Assembly (NCBI RefSeq): GCF_021390675.1
Contig: NZ_JAJEJV010000004.1
Span: 1,054,001-1,118,000 of the forward strand
Length of the DNA: 64,000 bases
From: Dyella sp. 2HG41-7
GTDB lineage: Bacteria; Pseudomonadota; Gammaproteobacteria; Xanthomonadales; Rhodanobacteraceae
Direction of reading: 5' to 3'
The position numbers were made by a program, and so were the translations under genes. Shown here one piece after another: positions 8,529 through 17,304 of the stretch (the stretch's first letter is position 1; each line of letters opens with the position of its first letter). The notes beneath the pieces are model-generated. The model was not told the DNA's origin. It did no database searches and saw nothing but the letters and a program-made list of their open reading frames with translations.

Positions 8529-11000
8529 TTATTGATAGCCAAGGATATCACGCCGCAGGATGCTGTCCGTCTGACCGCTAAACGTACCCATGCCCTTGAA
8601 TTCCAACTGGAACATGACGGCCGTATCGCTGCCCGGAGGCACCTGGCCCGGCGGTAGGCTAGTGATGACACCATCGTAACCGGTGACGTAGTGGCGGGCG
8701 ATGACGCTGACCTTTACGCAACATCCTTCGTATTGCACGCCTGCGACCGCTTCCACGGTGCGCTTGTCCATCACCGAATACGTCCAATCACCGATCAGGC
8801 GCCAACGTTCCGTGAGCGGATAGACCGCCGAGACGTCGTATTGTTCCAAGAGACCGCGACGGAACCGGTAGGAAAAGTTGAGGATGCCGTCGAAGCCGAG
8901 GCGGCGCTGGATGGTAAAGGTGCCCAGATCGGTTTTGCGTGTGACGGGATTCCAGAGGTACTCCGTGCTGGCCGTCCACTGGTCGTTCAACTGCGTGCTC
9001 AGTTCAGCCACGTAGTCCGAACCGGTCCAGTCCGTGACCGGCGCACAACCTTGCGTCGACGTGCCCGTGCACGGGGCCTGGATGCGCTGCGGCGTGAAAT
9101 AGCGAATCTGGCCGAACGTTGCCGACAAACGCTCCACGCCGCCATCGTCGAGCAGGCGCGTGGTGATCGCGCCCGTCAAGTTGTTCGCGTTCATCTGGCG
9201 GTCCGCGCCCGAGTATTGGTTCGGGGCGAACAACATCCAGTCGTCGAACGCCATCAGTCCCGTGTCGAACAGTGGCAAGTTGTTCTGATTGCGGTACGGG
9301 ACGTAGAGATAATAGAGCCGCGGTTCCAGCGTCTGCGTGTAGTCCGAACCGAACATGGACGTGCTGCGCTCAAAAATCAGGCCCTGATCCAGGCTGACGA
9401 TCGGTAGCGAACGGCTCGGATTGCTTTGCGTGAACGGCGACGTTATTCCGTTGCTGACAGGCGCGTAGTAACTGTAACGCTGGTAACCCGAGTCGAGTGA
9501 ATAAGTGGTGTAGCGATACGCCAGCTTCGGACGAATGAACCAGGCGGGGCCTTGGAAGTCCGCGTCGACATAGGGATACAAATCGAGTCGCGATCCTTCC
9601 ACTTGATTGAATTTGTGGAAGTCCACGGCTTCACTGGTCAGTCCGACGTCATACCAGCGAGCAAAAGGAATATCCGCGTTGAACGTGGCGCGCGGCAGAC
9701 GTTTGTAGGGCTCGACGCTGTTCGGCTCGGACGGATCCACGTTCTGCCACACATCCCCGCCAAACGAGGCGCTCCACCAATTTCCTGAGCCGTTCACGTA
9801 AATGCTGGAAAACAGCTGCGCTGTTGAAATGGTGAAAAGATCGTCGCCGAAGTCGCGCAGATAATTTTGATCCGACGCGCGATTGATGCTCGTATTGAGC
9901 GACCATCCGGGCCAAAGACTCGTGTTGTTGACAAACTTGTACAGGTAACGCTGCTGACCTTGCGTATCGATCGAAGTCGACGTGAGCTTCTGGTCGTTGT
10001 AATTGTCGCGCGGCAGGAATTCGATTTCGAATTCGCCGTTCGTCCTGGGAAACATGTAGCGGACTTCGCCGGCCAACATCGCGCCGCGCTGGGTGTAGTA
10101 ACGCGGCGTCAGCGTCGCGTCGTAGTTCGGCGCCAGGTTGAAGTAGTACGGAATTCGGAACTGATAGCCCGCACGGCTCGTATGTTCGAAGTACGGATAC
10201 AGAAAGCCGCTCTGCCGATCGTTGTTGAGCGGGAACGACATCCACGGAAAATAGAAGAACGGCACGCCGAACATGCTCATGGTCGCGCTGTGCGCAACGC
10301 CGCGAGCGGTAGTGTCGTCCGTGTCGATTTCTTTGGCGCGGATTTCCCAGATGTGATTGCCGATGTCGCAGGTGGAATACGAGGCGGCGGTGTAGCGGTT
10401 GCGATCCGCGTCGAGCATCTGCGCTTGCACTGCGGTGCCGTTGCCGTGCGAATCGAGCATTTGGTAACGCACGTTGCCGGTGGCAAGGCCCGTGCTGCTA
10501 TCGGTATTGCCGGTGATGTGATCGGCGGACAACAAATGCGTGGCTTCTTGGTAATGCACGCCGCCGCGCGCGTCGTAGTCGGTGGTGTCGCTGTTGTAGT
10601 CGGCGAAGTCGGCGTGCAGTTCCTGGTCGGCGCGAATGGTTTTGACGTGGCCGCTCAGGTGATAAACGATCTGATCAGGGCTTTCCACATGATCGGACGC
10701 CACATCGGTCTTGGCGGTGGTGCGCAGCGACGAATCTTTGGTCAGGAACGGGTCGTAGAACTCAAGCATGCCGTTGGGACGGCACAGCGCGAAGTTGTCG
10801 GGGCGGGGCGGACAAATAAAGGTGCCCAGCGGGCAGACCACTTCGGAGCCGTCCAGCGTGGCCTTCGGATGCTTGCTCTGGGATGCGGCATGAACGCCCT
10901 GGCTGCTGAACAGCGCAGCGGCAGCAGCGATTGCTAGCAGGCGGCGTGGAGGCAGAGAACGCGAGGGCGGCAGGCTCTTGGGCTTCACGGAGGCGATCAA
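8529..11000 (-). CDS. lptD: LPS-assembly outer-membrane protein LptD
   Basis: LptD is the barrel that inserts lipopolysaccharide into the outer leaflet together with LptE. It has 823 residues: signal peptide, N-terminal OstA-like jellyroll, then a long beta-barrel rich in aromatic and alternating residues. N-terminal cysteines (VCPLGTFICPP) and an adjacent Cys pair (EGCCVK, near residue 758) match the disulfide scheme known for E. coli LptD. The start is uncertain: TTG at 11000 or GTG at 10988; neither has a strong ribosome site. First gene of the lptD-surA-pdxA-rsmA-apaG-apaH operon and divergent from msrB. Confidence 0.96.
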   Translation of the reverse strand: MIASVKPKSLPPSRSLPPRRLLAIAAAAALFSSQGVHAASQSKHPKATLDGSEVVCPLGTFICPPRPDNFALCRPNGMLEFYDPFLTKDSSLRTTAKTDVASDHVESPDQIVYHLSGHVKTIRADQELHADFADYNSDTTDYDARGGVHYQEATHLLSADHITGNTDSSTGLATGNVRYQMLDSHGNGTAVQAQMLDADRNRYTAASYSTCDIGNHIWEIRAKEIDTDDTTARGVAHSATMSMFGVPFFYFPWMSFPLNNDRQSGFLYPYFEHTSRAGYQFRIPYYFNLAPNYDATLTPRYYTQRGAMLAGEVRYMFPRTNGEFEIEFLPRDNYNDQKLTSTSIDTQGQQRYLYKFVNNTSLWPGWSLNTSINRASDQNYLRDFGDDLFTISTAQLFSSIYVNGSGNWWSASFGGDVWQNVDPSEPNSVEPYKRLPRATFNADIPFARWYDVGLTSEAVDFHKFNQVEGSRLDLYPYVDADFQGPAWFIRPKLAYRYTTYSLDSGYQRYSYYAPVSNGITSPFTQSNPSRSLPIVSLDQGLIFERSTSMFGSDYTQTLEPRLYYLYVPYRNQNNLPLFDTGLMAFDDWMLFAPNQYSGADRQMNANNLTGAITTRLLDDGGVERLSATFGQIRYFTPQRIQAPCTGTSTQGCAPVTDWTGSDYVAELSTQLNDQWTASTEYLWNPVTRKTDLGTFTIQRRLGFDGILNFSYRFRRGLLEQYDVSAVYPLTERWRLIGDWTYSVMDKRTVEAVAGVQYEGCCVKVSVIARHYVTGYDGVITSLPPGQVPPGSDTAVMFQLEFKGMGTFSGQTDSILRRDILGYQ

Positions 11001-11070
11001 TCGGCAACGAAGGGCGTTAAGCTAACAGAAAAGCCCTTTCGTACGGCAGACCTCCCGAGCGAGTAAGCGC

Positions 11071-11478
11071 ATGAACGAGCAAAAGACCGGCAAGACCGAA
11101 GAGCAGTGGCGAGCGAGCCTGACTCCGGAGCAATTCGCCATCTGCCGTTGCTCGGCGACGGAGCCGCCGTTCAGCGGCAAGTGGTACCGCCATAAGGAAC
11201 TGGGCACCTATGTATGCGTGGCGTGCCGGACGCCCTTGTTCTCGTCCGAAACTAAATACGACTCCGGTTCCGGATGGCCGAGCTTTTTTCAGCCGATCAA
11301 GCGAGGTGGGATCAACCTAGTGCCCGACAAAACCCACGGCATGCATCGCACGGAAGTGCGTTGCGCCGAATGCGATTCCCATCTCGGGCATGTTTTTCCG
11401 GATGGCCCCAAGCCCACGGGGTTGCGCTACTGCATCAATTCGCTGGCGTTGGATTTCGAGCCCAGCAAAGGGCTTTAG
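11071..11478 (+). CDS. msrB: Peptide-methionine (R)-S-oxide reductase MsrB
   Basis: MsrB reduces methionine-R-sulfoxide in proteins. It has 135 residues. Four zinc cysteines occur in two pairs (CVACRTP and [11 protein letters not shown]) and the catalytic Cys in [12 protein letters not shown], so it is a complete zinc-type enzyme. There is no signal peptide, which points to the cytoplasm. Its TAG stop (11476-11478) is also the first three bases of the large inverted-repeat element that follows. Confidence 0.97.
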   Translation: MNEQKTGKTEEQWRASLTPEQFAICRCSATEPPFSGKWYRHKELGTYVCVACRTPLFSSETKYDSGSGWPSFFQPIKRGGINLVPDKTHGMHRTEVRCAECDSHLGHVFPDGPKPTGLRYCINSLALDFEPSKGL

Positions 11479-11743
11479 GGCCTGTTCGCACTATTTGCGT
11501 AGCCGCGCAGGGAGCTGTTTGCGCGCCAGCCAAGGGAGAGCGAGGGAGTGTACGTCCGTACACGACTGAGCGATGACGCAGGATGGCGTGCAAACAGACC
11601 CGGCCCTACGGGTTGTCGATGAGTGGCCGCCATGCGGCAGCGCGCGGCTTGGCTTGACGGCCAGTCAAGCCGGCGCCACGCATTACCACCTGTCGGACAC
11701 TCATCGACAACGCGGGCTACGCAAATAGTGCGAACAGGCCCTA
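11476..11743. repeat. Nested inverted-repeat element (MITE-like) between convergent genes
   Basis: Two perfect 29-bp arms, 11476-11504 and 11715-11743, run inward from TAGGGCCTGTTCGCAC. Three further inverted repeats are nested inside: 11515-11528 with 11584-11597 (14 bp, one wobble) enclosing the palindrome GTGTACG-TC-CGTACAC (11548-11563); and 11612-11625 with 11698-11711 (14 bp, perfect) enclosing GGCTTGAC/GTCAAGCC (11651-11671). No ORF inside looks real. A TA dinucleotide sits at both outer edges, so a TA-target MITE of IS630/mariner type is possible. A structured RNA or a double terminator for the convergent genes is the alternative. Confidence 0.75.
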
Positions 11744-12661
11744 GTCCATGAGCGCACTAACGTGCGCGCTAACGCTCGCCGCCAGTGCGTGTAGGTCGTA
11801 GCCGCCTTCCAGCGTGGAGACTAGCCGACCGTCCGCGTGCGCACGCGCCAGATCGACCAGGCGCTCGGTAATCCAGGCGTAATCTTCGGTTTGCAGTCGG
11901 ATGTCCGCCAACGGGTCCTGGCGATGTGCATCGAATCCTGCGGACACCATCACCAGCTGCGGCTTGAACGCATGCAGCCGCGGCAGCAACGCGTCGTTCC
12001 ACAAACTGCGGAATTCGTCGGAACCGTCGCCCGGCGACAATGGCGCGTTGACGATGTTGCCCACGCCTTGCTCGTCGGGCATTCCCGTGCCTGGATAGAG
12101 CGGCGACTGGTGCGAGGAGATAAACAGCACGCACGGCTCGCGCTGGAAAATATCTTGCGTGCCGTTGCCGTGGTGCACGTCGAAATCCGCAATCGCCACA
12201 CGCTTGATGCCATGCGCGGCCAGTGCGTGCGCGGCGCCAACGGCGACATTGTTGAATAGGCAAAAGCCCATCGCGGTATCGGGCGTAGCGTGGTGACCGG
12301 GCGGTCGCACGGCGCAGAAAGCGCGCGCGGTTTGTCCGGACATCACTGCATCGACCGCAGCCACCAGCGCTCCCGCCGCGCGCAAGCCGGCTTCGGCGGA
12401 ACCGGGCGACATCAGTGTGTCTTCATCCAGCCGAACGGTGTCCGATTCGGGTGTGATCGCCAGAATGCGGTCCACATAAGCGGGTGTGTGCACGCGCAGC
12501 AGTTGCTCGCGCGTCGCCCGCGGCGCTTCCACGCGATCGAGAGCGGCGAAACGATCCTGATCCAGCGCGTCCAGCACCGCACGCAGACGGGCGGGCGATT
12601 CCGCGTGACCCGGCCCTGGGTTGTGCTGCAGGCAAATGCTGTGGGTAAACAACTGCAGCAT
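11741..12661 (-). CDS. Histone-deacetylase-family (AcuC/HDAC-like) zinc hydrolase
   Basis: This bacterial class II-like histone deacetylase family protein (306 residues) probably removes acyl groups from lysines or polyamines; the substrate cannot be read from sequence. The conserved features are intact: RPPGHHATPD with the catalytic His pair, FCLFNNVAVGA, the zinc ligands in DFDVHHGNGT and in SAGFDAHRQDPL, and the C-terminal LEGGYD. It follows the cobalamin adenosyltransferase by 11 bases. Its TAG stop lies inside the right arm of the inverted-repeat element. Confidence 0.92.
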   Translation of the reverse strand: MLQLFTHSICLQHNPGPGHAESPARLRAVLDALDQDRFAALDRVEAPRATREQLLRVHTPAYVDRILAITPESDTVRLDEDTLMSPGSAEAGLRAAGALVAAVDAVMSGQTARAFCAVRPPGHHATPDTAMGFCLFNNVAVGAAHALAAHGIKRVAIADFDVHHGNGTQDIFQREPCVLFISSHQSPLYPGTGMPDEQGVGNIVNAPLSPGDGSDEFRSLWNDALLPRLHAFKPQLVMVSAGFDAHRQDPLADIRLQTEDYAWITERLVDLARAHADGRLVSTLEGGYDLHALAASVSAHVSALMD

Positions 12662-12672
12662 GCCGTGCCTCG

Positions 12673-13239
12673 TTAAGCGGTCGGCTTACGGCGGCGCTCG
12701 TGCTGCCAGAGCACTTCGCCGTGGCCCCCGGCACGCGCGAGCACGCGACCCAGCACGAACAGCAGATCGGATAACCGATTGAGATAGCGCTGCGCCTGCG
12801 GCCGGACAGCTTCCACGCGCGCCAGCGCAATGACCTCGCGTTCGGCTCGGCGGCACACCGTGCGCGCCAAATGGCAGCACGACGCGGCCATGCCGCCGCC
12901 CGGCAGGATGAAATCCTTCAGCGGAGGCAAGGGCTCGTTAAAACGGTCCAGCACCTGTTCCAACCGGTCGATGTCGGCATCCTCGATCATCGCCATGCCG
13001 GGAATGCACAGCTCGCCGCCCAGATCGAACAGCTCATGCTGCACCTGGGTAAGCGTTTCGCGGATATCCGCATCGACGCCCTCGCAGGCCAGCATCATGC
13101 CGATCGTGCTGTTGAGTTCGTCGACGGTGCCGTAGGCGTTGACGCGCGCGGAATCCTTCGGCACGCGCGAACCGTCGCCCAGGCCGGTGGTGCCATCGTC
13201 GCCGGTGCGGGTGTAGATCTTCGAAAGCCGATTACCCAT
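12673..13239 (-). CDS. PduO-type cob(I)alamin adenosyltransferase
   Basis: This enzyme transfers the adenosyl group of ATP to cob(I)alamin, making coenzyme B12. It has 188 residues. The ATP-binding N-terminal motif KIYTRTGDDGTTGLGDGSR is complete, followed by NAYGTVDELNS; the C-terminal RYLNRLSDLLFVLGR is typical of the PduO/MMAB family. It sits 15 bases after the BtuM-like gene, which fits an uptake-then-adenosylation role, and is followed by the HDAC-like gene. Confidence 0.95.
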   Translation of the reverse strand: MGNRLSKIYTRTGDDGTTGLGDGSRVPKDSARVNAYGTVDELNSTIGMMLACEGVDADIRETLTQVQHELFDLGGELCIPGMAMIEDADIDRLEQVLDRFNEPLPPLKDFILPGGGMAASCCHLARTVCRRAEREVIALARVEAVRPQAQRYLNRLSDLLFVLGRVLARAGGHGEVLWQHERRRKPTA

Positions 13240-13254
13240 GTTTTAGGCGTCAGC

Positions 13255-13854
13255 TCAGTGTTGCGTCTGGCCGCTGTGCTGCGACAGGCGGGACAGCTGC
13301 ACCGCCATCACATGCAGCACCGCGCCCAGGCCGACATACAGCGCAGTCGTCTGCAGGAACGGCAGGTACCAGTCGCCAAGATTTTCGAACCACGCCGCGA
13401 AGGTCTTCGGCGCCGGCACGTGGCTGCTCAACCAATAGAAGCTGCCATTGGAAATGATGTAGCAGGCGTTTTCGCTCACCAGCAGGGCTGCGATCGCCCA
13501 GCCGAGCGTAGAAAGCTTCAGGCCGCGCTGATGCTTCGCCAGCCAACTGCCGCCGATCCACAAAGCGCCATAAGCCGGAACCAGGAACCAGTAACCCAGC
13601 GACACGCAGTAATGGGTCCAGAAATTGATGCCCATATGGGTAATAACGAGGTAGTCGACCAGCACCGCCTCGGCCATCAGCAAGGGGAAGGCCCAGCGGG
13701 CGGAGCCGCTCAACCAGAAGCCGGCCAAGAAGAACACGCCCCACGACGCATCCCAAATGTCGTGATGAAACAGCGACAAATGCACGCGAGTCGCCGCCAT
13801 GACCAAGGCGAGCGCTGCGAAAATGCCAAGACGCTGGGTCTGTGTTGTAGCCAT
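13255..13854 (-). CDS. Probable cobalamin transporter BtuM-like membrane protein
   Basis: A 199-residue hydrophobic protein with about six membrane helices. I start it at ATG 13854 (MATTQTQRLGIF); the frame extends to 13938 without a better start. Size, helix layout, a single well-placed cysteine (Cys83 in WTHYCVSLGYW) and histidines at 25, 30 and 31 resemble BtuM, the solitary ECF S-component-like B12 transporter in which a cysteine coordinates cobalt. Overlap of function with the adjacent adenosyltransferase supports this. The call is by inference from topology and context; no ECF ATPase genes lie nearby. Confidence 0.62.
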   Translation of the reverse strand: MATTQTQRLGIFAALALVMAATRVHLSLFHHDIWDASWGVFFLAGFWLSGSARWAFPLLMAEAVLVDYLVITHMGINFWTHYCVSLGYWFLVPAYGALWIGGSWLAKHQRGLKLSTLGWAIAALLVSENACYIISNGSFYWLSSHVPAPKTFAAWFENLGDWYLPFLQTTALYVGLGAVLHVMAVQLSRLSQHSGQTQH

Positions 13855-13944
13855 GAAACACTCCGTAGAAAAGCAGACAGCCCGTAGGAAGACACCCAGT
13901 TTAGCCCAATGCGAAGTGACACAGGCACCGCGTATCATCCCCCT

Positions 13945-15171
13945 ATGACTATCTCTCCCCCCTTTTCACCCGAAGGCAACGTGCTGGTCGTCGGAGGCGG
14001 ACTGGTCGGCGCCAGCCTGGCCATCGCATTGGATGCGGCGGGATGTCGCGTCACCTTGGTCGAAGCCGCCGCGCCGCGCGCCGATGCCCAGCCCAGTTAC
14101 GACGAACGCAACCTCGCGTTGGCGCGCGCTACGGTGAACGGTCTGGAGGCAATCGGCGTATGGCCGCTCGCCGCGGCGCAAGCCACGCCGATCCGTCATA
14201 TTCATGTAAGTCGTGCGGGCGAGTTCGGCAGTGCGAGGTTGGATGCCGCCAAACACGGCGTCGATGCGCTGGGCTGGACATTGCCGGCGCGCGAACTGGG
14301 CGCCGCGTTGTTGCGAAGGTTGGACAGCTGCCAGCGTCTGGTTCGCCTCGCGCCGGCCAGCCTTACGGGATTGACCAAGTTTGCGGACGGCTGGCGCGCC
14401 GACATCAAAACGCCCGAAGGCATGCAGCATGTCGATGCCGCCTTGTTGGTGGGTGCGGATGGAACGGAATCGTTCGTGCGCGCACAACTCGGCATCGAAG
14501 CCGATGTGCACGACTACGAACAAACGTTGTTCGTATGCACCGTGACGCCGGAACGCGACCATGCAAACCGCGCATGGGAGCGTTTTTCCGATGAAGGCCC
14601 CATCGCCATGCTGCCGCTGGCGGAACGACGCTGCGGTCTGGTGCTCACCGTTGCCTCAGATATTGGTGCAGAAGTCGCGGCATTGAACGATGCGGATTTC
14701 ATCGCGTTGGCCCAACGCCGCTTCGGCTGGCGACTGGGTCGCTTGAGTCGCCCTGGCAAACGTCATCCCTATGCGATTCGCCGCGTCGCCGCACGCAGCT
14801 TGATCGCGCCGCGCGCCGTGCTGGTCGGGAATGCCGCGCAGACCGTGCATCCCATCGGCGCGCAAGGTTTCAATCTCGGCTTGCGCGATGCGTTGACCTT
14901 GTCGGAATTGATCGCTGAAACCACCGACCCCGGTTCCGGCGCACTACTGGAACGCTACGCCGCGCGCCGCGCGCCGGATCGCGAAGGCACCATGGCGATG
15001 AGCCACGATCTGGTGCGTTTCGCTTGCATGCCGCAACCCTGGCTGGCGCCTTTCCGTTCGCTCGCTCTATTGGCCTACGACCGCGTGCCGCCCTTGCAAC
15101 AAGCCTTGGCCAAACGCGGCATGGGATTCCGTGGCGAGCCGCCGCGCGCCGTGTTGGAGCGTTTGCCATGA
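13945..15171 (+). CDS. ubiH: Ubiquinone biosynthesis FAD hydroxylase UbiH
   Basis: A class A flavoprotein monooxygenase of the UbiH/UbiF/VisC/COQ6 family, 408 residues from ATG 13945 (MTISPPFSPEG). The Rossmann motif VLVVGGGLVGASLA is at the N-terminus, then the RNLALAR motif and the FAD ribityl-binding LVGNAAQTVHPIGAQGFNLG. UbiH hydroxylates C6 of the ubiquinone ring. It overlaps the next hydroxylase by four bases (ATGA), a paired arrangement usual in xanthomonads. The exact position specificity (UbiH rather than another paralogue) is inferred from gene order. Confidence 0.88.
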   Translation: MTISPPFSPEGNVLVVGGGLVGASLAIALDAAGCRVTLVEAAAPRADAQPSYDERNLALARATVNGLEAIGVWPLAAAQATPIRHIHVSRAGEFGSARLDAAKHGVDALGWTLPARELGAALLRRLDSCQRLVRLAPASLTGLTKFADGWRADIKTPEGMQHVDAALLVGADGTESFVRAQLGIEADVHDYEQTLFVCTVTPERDHANRAWERFSDEGPIAMLPLAERRCGLVLTVASDIGAEVAALNDADFIALAQRRFGWRLGRLSRPGKRHPYAIRRVAARSLIAPRAVLVGNAAQTVHPIGAQGFNLGLRDALTLSELIAETTDPGSGALLERYAARRAPDREGTMAMSHDLVRFACMPQPWLAPFRSLALLAYDRVPPLQQALAKRGMGFRGEPPRAVLERLP

Positions 15172-16370
15172 GGACTGTTCCGGCAGGACAGCGTCGCGCG
15201 CCGGCGTTGGATATCGCAGTCGTCGGCGGCGGCATGGTGGGTGCTGCGGCGGCGCTTGCGTTGAGTCGCGCCGGCTTCAATACCGCGTTGCTTGAGTCGC
15301 GCGCGCCATCGGCATGGCAACCTGAGGATGAGTTGGATCTGCGCGTGGTCGGCTTGGCGCCGTCCTCCATCGCGCTGCTGGATGAGCTCGGCGTTTGGAC
15401 GTCCATTCGCGACGCGCGCGCCTGTCCCTATGCGCATATGCATGTATGGGACGCCGAAAGCGGCGCCGCCATCGATTTCGATGCGGCGAGCGAAGGCCGC
15501 GATCAACTCGGTTACATCGTCGAAAACAATCTGGTGCAGTGGACGCTGTGGCAGGCGCTGGAAGCCGCCGGCGTGCAACGGTTGTGCCCAGCCACCGTCA
15601 AAGATTTCGAGATGCGATCCGATCGCGTCATGCTGGAATTGGCAGATGACGAAAGCGTCGCCGTACGCTTGCTGGTCGCTGCCGATGGCGGTAACTCGCC
15701 GCTGCGCGAACGCGCAGGCATCGCCACGCGCGGACGCGATTACACGCAGCGCGCGGTCGTGGCGAACGTAGAAACCGAACGCGTGCATGCGCATACGTGC
15801 TGGCAGCGCTTTCTTTCTACCGGTCCGCTCGCCATGCTCCCGCTTGCGGACGGTCGCAGTTCCATCGTCTGGTCGCTGCCGGAAAGCGAAGCGCAGCGCG
15901 TGCTTGCGCTGAACGACGAGGCTTTTATGCAAGAGCTCGGCATCGCCAGCGACTTTCGCCTCGGGCGCATCACTGGCACCACGAAACGCGCAGCATTTCC
16001 CTTGAAATTGCAGCTTGCCGAGTCGTATCAGGCGGAGCGCTTCGTGCTGCTCGGCGATGCGGCCCATGTCGTGCATCCGCTGGCGGGGCAGGGCGCCAAT
16101 TTGGGTTTGCGGGACGTCACCGAATTGCGCGATACCCTGGTCGCAGCGCGTGATGACGGGCGCGATTTCGCATCCGCGCACGTGTTGCGCCGTTACGCGC
16201 GCCGCCGTCGCAGCGCCGATACGCTCGATGCCTACGGATTCGACGCGCTTGCGCGCATTTACACCTGGCAAAGCGCACCTTGGGTGGCGGCGCGCGGCAT
16301 GGGTGTTCGCATCGTCGATCGTTTGCTGCCATTGAAACGACGGCTGGCGTCGCACGCGGCCGGTCTATAA
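15168..16370 (+). CDS. ubiI: UbiI/VisC-type ubiquinone biosynthesis FAD hydroxylase
   Basis: Second UbiH-family monooxygenase, 400 residues. The ATG at 15168 overlaps the ubiH TGA; the frame runs upstream to 15024 but that part is inside ubiH. It has DIAVVGGGMVGAAAALAL for the FAD dinucleotide, DLRVVGLAPSS, and VLLGDAAHVVHPLAGQG with NLGLRDV for the ribityl site. It probably carries out the C5 hydroxylation (UbiI) or a related ring hydroxylation. A strong terminator follows, ending the operon. Confidence 0.85.
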   Translation: MRTVPAGQRRAPALDIAVVGGGMVGAAAALALSRAGFNTALLESRAPSAWQPEDELDLRVVGLAPSSIALLDELGVWTSIRDARACPYAHMHVWDAESGAAIDFDAASEGRDQLGYIVENNLVQWTLWQALEAAGVQRLCPATVKDFEMRSDRVMLELADDESVAVRLLVAADGGNSPLRERAGIATRGRDYTQRAVVANVETERVHAHTCWQRFLSTGPLAMLPLADGRSSIVWSLPESEAQRVLALNDEAFMQELGIASDFRLGRITGTTKRAAFPLKLQLAESYQAERFVLLGDAAHVVHPLAGQGANLGLRDVTELRDTLVAARDDGRDFASAHVLRRYARRRRSADTLDAYGFDALARIYTWQSAPWVAARGMGVRIVDRLLPLKRRLASHAAGL

Positions 16371-16372
16371 CT

Positions 16373-16405
16373 ACACGCCCGCTATTGCAGCGGGCGTGTT
16401 TTTTT
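16373..16405 (+). terminator. Intrinsic terminator after ubiI
   Basis: An 11-bp perfect stem, ACACGCCCGCT (16373-16383) with AGCGGGCGTGT (16389-16399), 5-base loop, then a run of seven T. Confidence 0.92.
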
Positions 16406-16436
16406 GCTGCTTTTCATCAAACAGAGGGATCACATC

Positions 16437-17231
16437 ATGCGTTTCGCTCGAGTGGTTTGTCTTGCGTTACTCGCCGGCGTGAGCGTTGCCGCGCAGGCCA
16501 AAATGGTGCATCGCCCAGTGGAATGGACCCTGGACGGCACGCATTTCAAAAGCGTGCTGGTGTACGACGACGCCGGCCATGCCAAACGTCCGGGTTTGGT
16601 GATGGTGCCCAATTGGTACGGCATCAACGACACGGCTGTAAAAAAAGCCGACATGATCGCGGGCAAGGATTACGTGATCCTGCTCACTGACATGTACGGC
16701 GAAAATGTCCGGCCGCAAGAAGGGCATGCCGATCAGGCGCAGGCAGCCACCAAGCCGCTGTACGGCGACCGCGCGATGATGCGCAAACGCATCGACGAAG
16801 CGCTTGCGCAATTGAAAGCGCAAGCTGCAAACGCGCCGATCGACACCACCAAGCTCGCCGCGATCGGCTTCTGCTTCGGCGGCACGGCCGTGCTCGATCT
16901 GGCGCGCAGCGGCGCAGATATCGCGGCCGTCGTGTCCTTCCACGGTGGCTTGAAGACCGATGACCCGGATCTGGCCAAGAACATCAAAGCCCGCGTGCTG
17001 GTGATGAACGGCGCCGACGACAAAGGCACCATGCCCGACGCCGACAAGTTCATGGATGAAATGCGCGCAAGCCCTGCCGATTGGCAATTCGTGGTGCTAG
17101 GCAATGCCGTGCATTGCTTCACCGAAACGGAAGAAAACTCGCCGGGCTGCAAGTACGACCCGCGAGCGGCGGCGCGCAGCTACCGGTTGATGCACGACTG
17201 GTTGCACGCAGCATTCAGCGGCACGCCCTAA
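16437..17231 (+). CDS. Secreted dienelactone hydrolase family protein
   Basis: An alpha/beta hydrolase of the dienelactone hydrolase family, 264 residues from ATG 16437 (GAGGG upstream). A signal peptide (MRFARVVCLALLAGVSVAAQA) sends it to the periplasm, unlike classical cytoplasmic DLH. The cysteine nucleophile is Cys146 in GFCFGG, with Asp194 (NGADDKG) and His226 (AVHCFTE) completing the triad. The natural substrate is unknown; no aromatic-degradation genes are nearby. It has its own position between two terminator-like structures. Confidence 0.88.
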   Translation: MRFARVVCLALLAGVSVAAQAKMVHRPVEWTLDGTHFKSVLVYDDAGHAKRPGLVMVPNWYGINDTAVKKADMIAGKDYVILLTDMYGENVRPQEGHADQAQAATKPLYGDRAMMRKRIDEALAQLKAQAANAPIDTTKLAAIGFCFGGTAVLDLARSGADIAAVVSFHGGLKTDDPDLAKNIKARVLVMNGADDKGTMPDADKFMDEMRASPADWQFVVLGNAVHCFTETEENSPGCKYDPRAAARSYRLMHDWLHAAFSGTP

Positions 17232-17249
17232 GAGTCGTGCGCTGCATGG

Positions 17250-17278
17250 GTTGGGGCGACGTTTAGCGAAGCCCCAAT
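17250..17278. terminator. Hairpin between convergent hydrolase and ispB genes
   Basis: TTGGGGC (17251-17257) pairs with GCCCCAA (17271-17277). It could terminate from both sides, but no long T-tract is present, so this is a weak call. Confidence 0.4.
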
Positions 17279-17304
17279 CTGGCGAATGATCCGATGAACT
17301 TGAA

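Noticed and set aside
13855-13944. Cobalamin riboswitch before the BtuM-like gene
   Set aside because: Only about 90 bases separate it from divergent ubiH, too short for a B12 riboswitch, and no B12-box-like sequence is visible.
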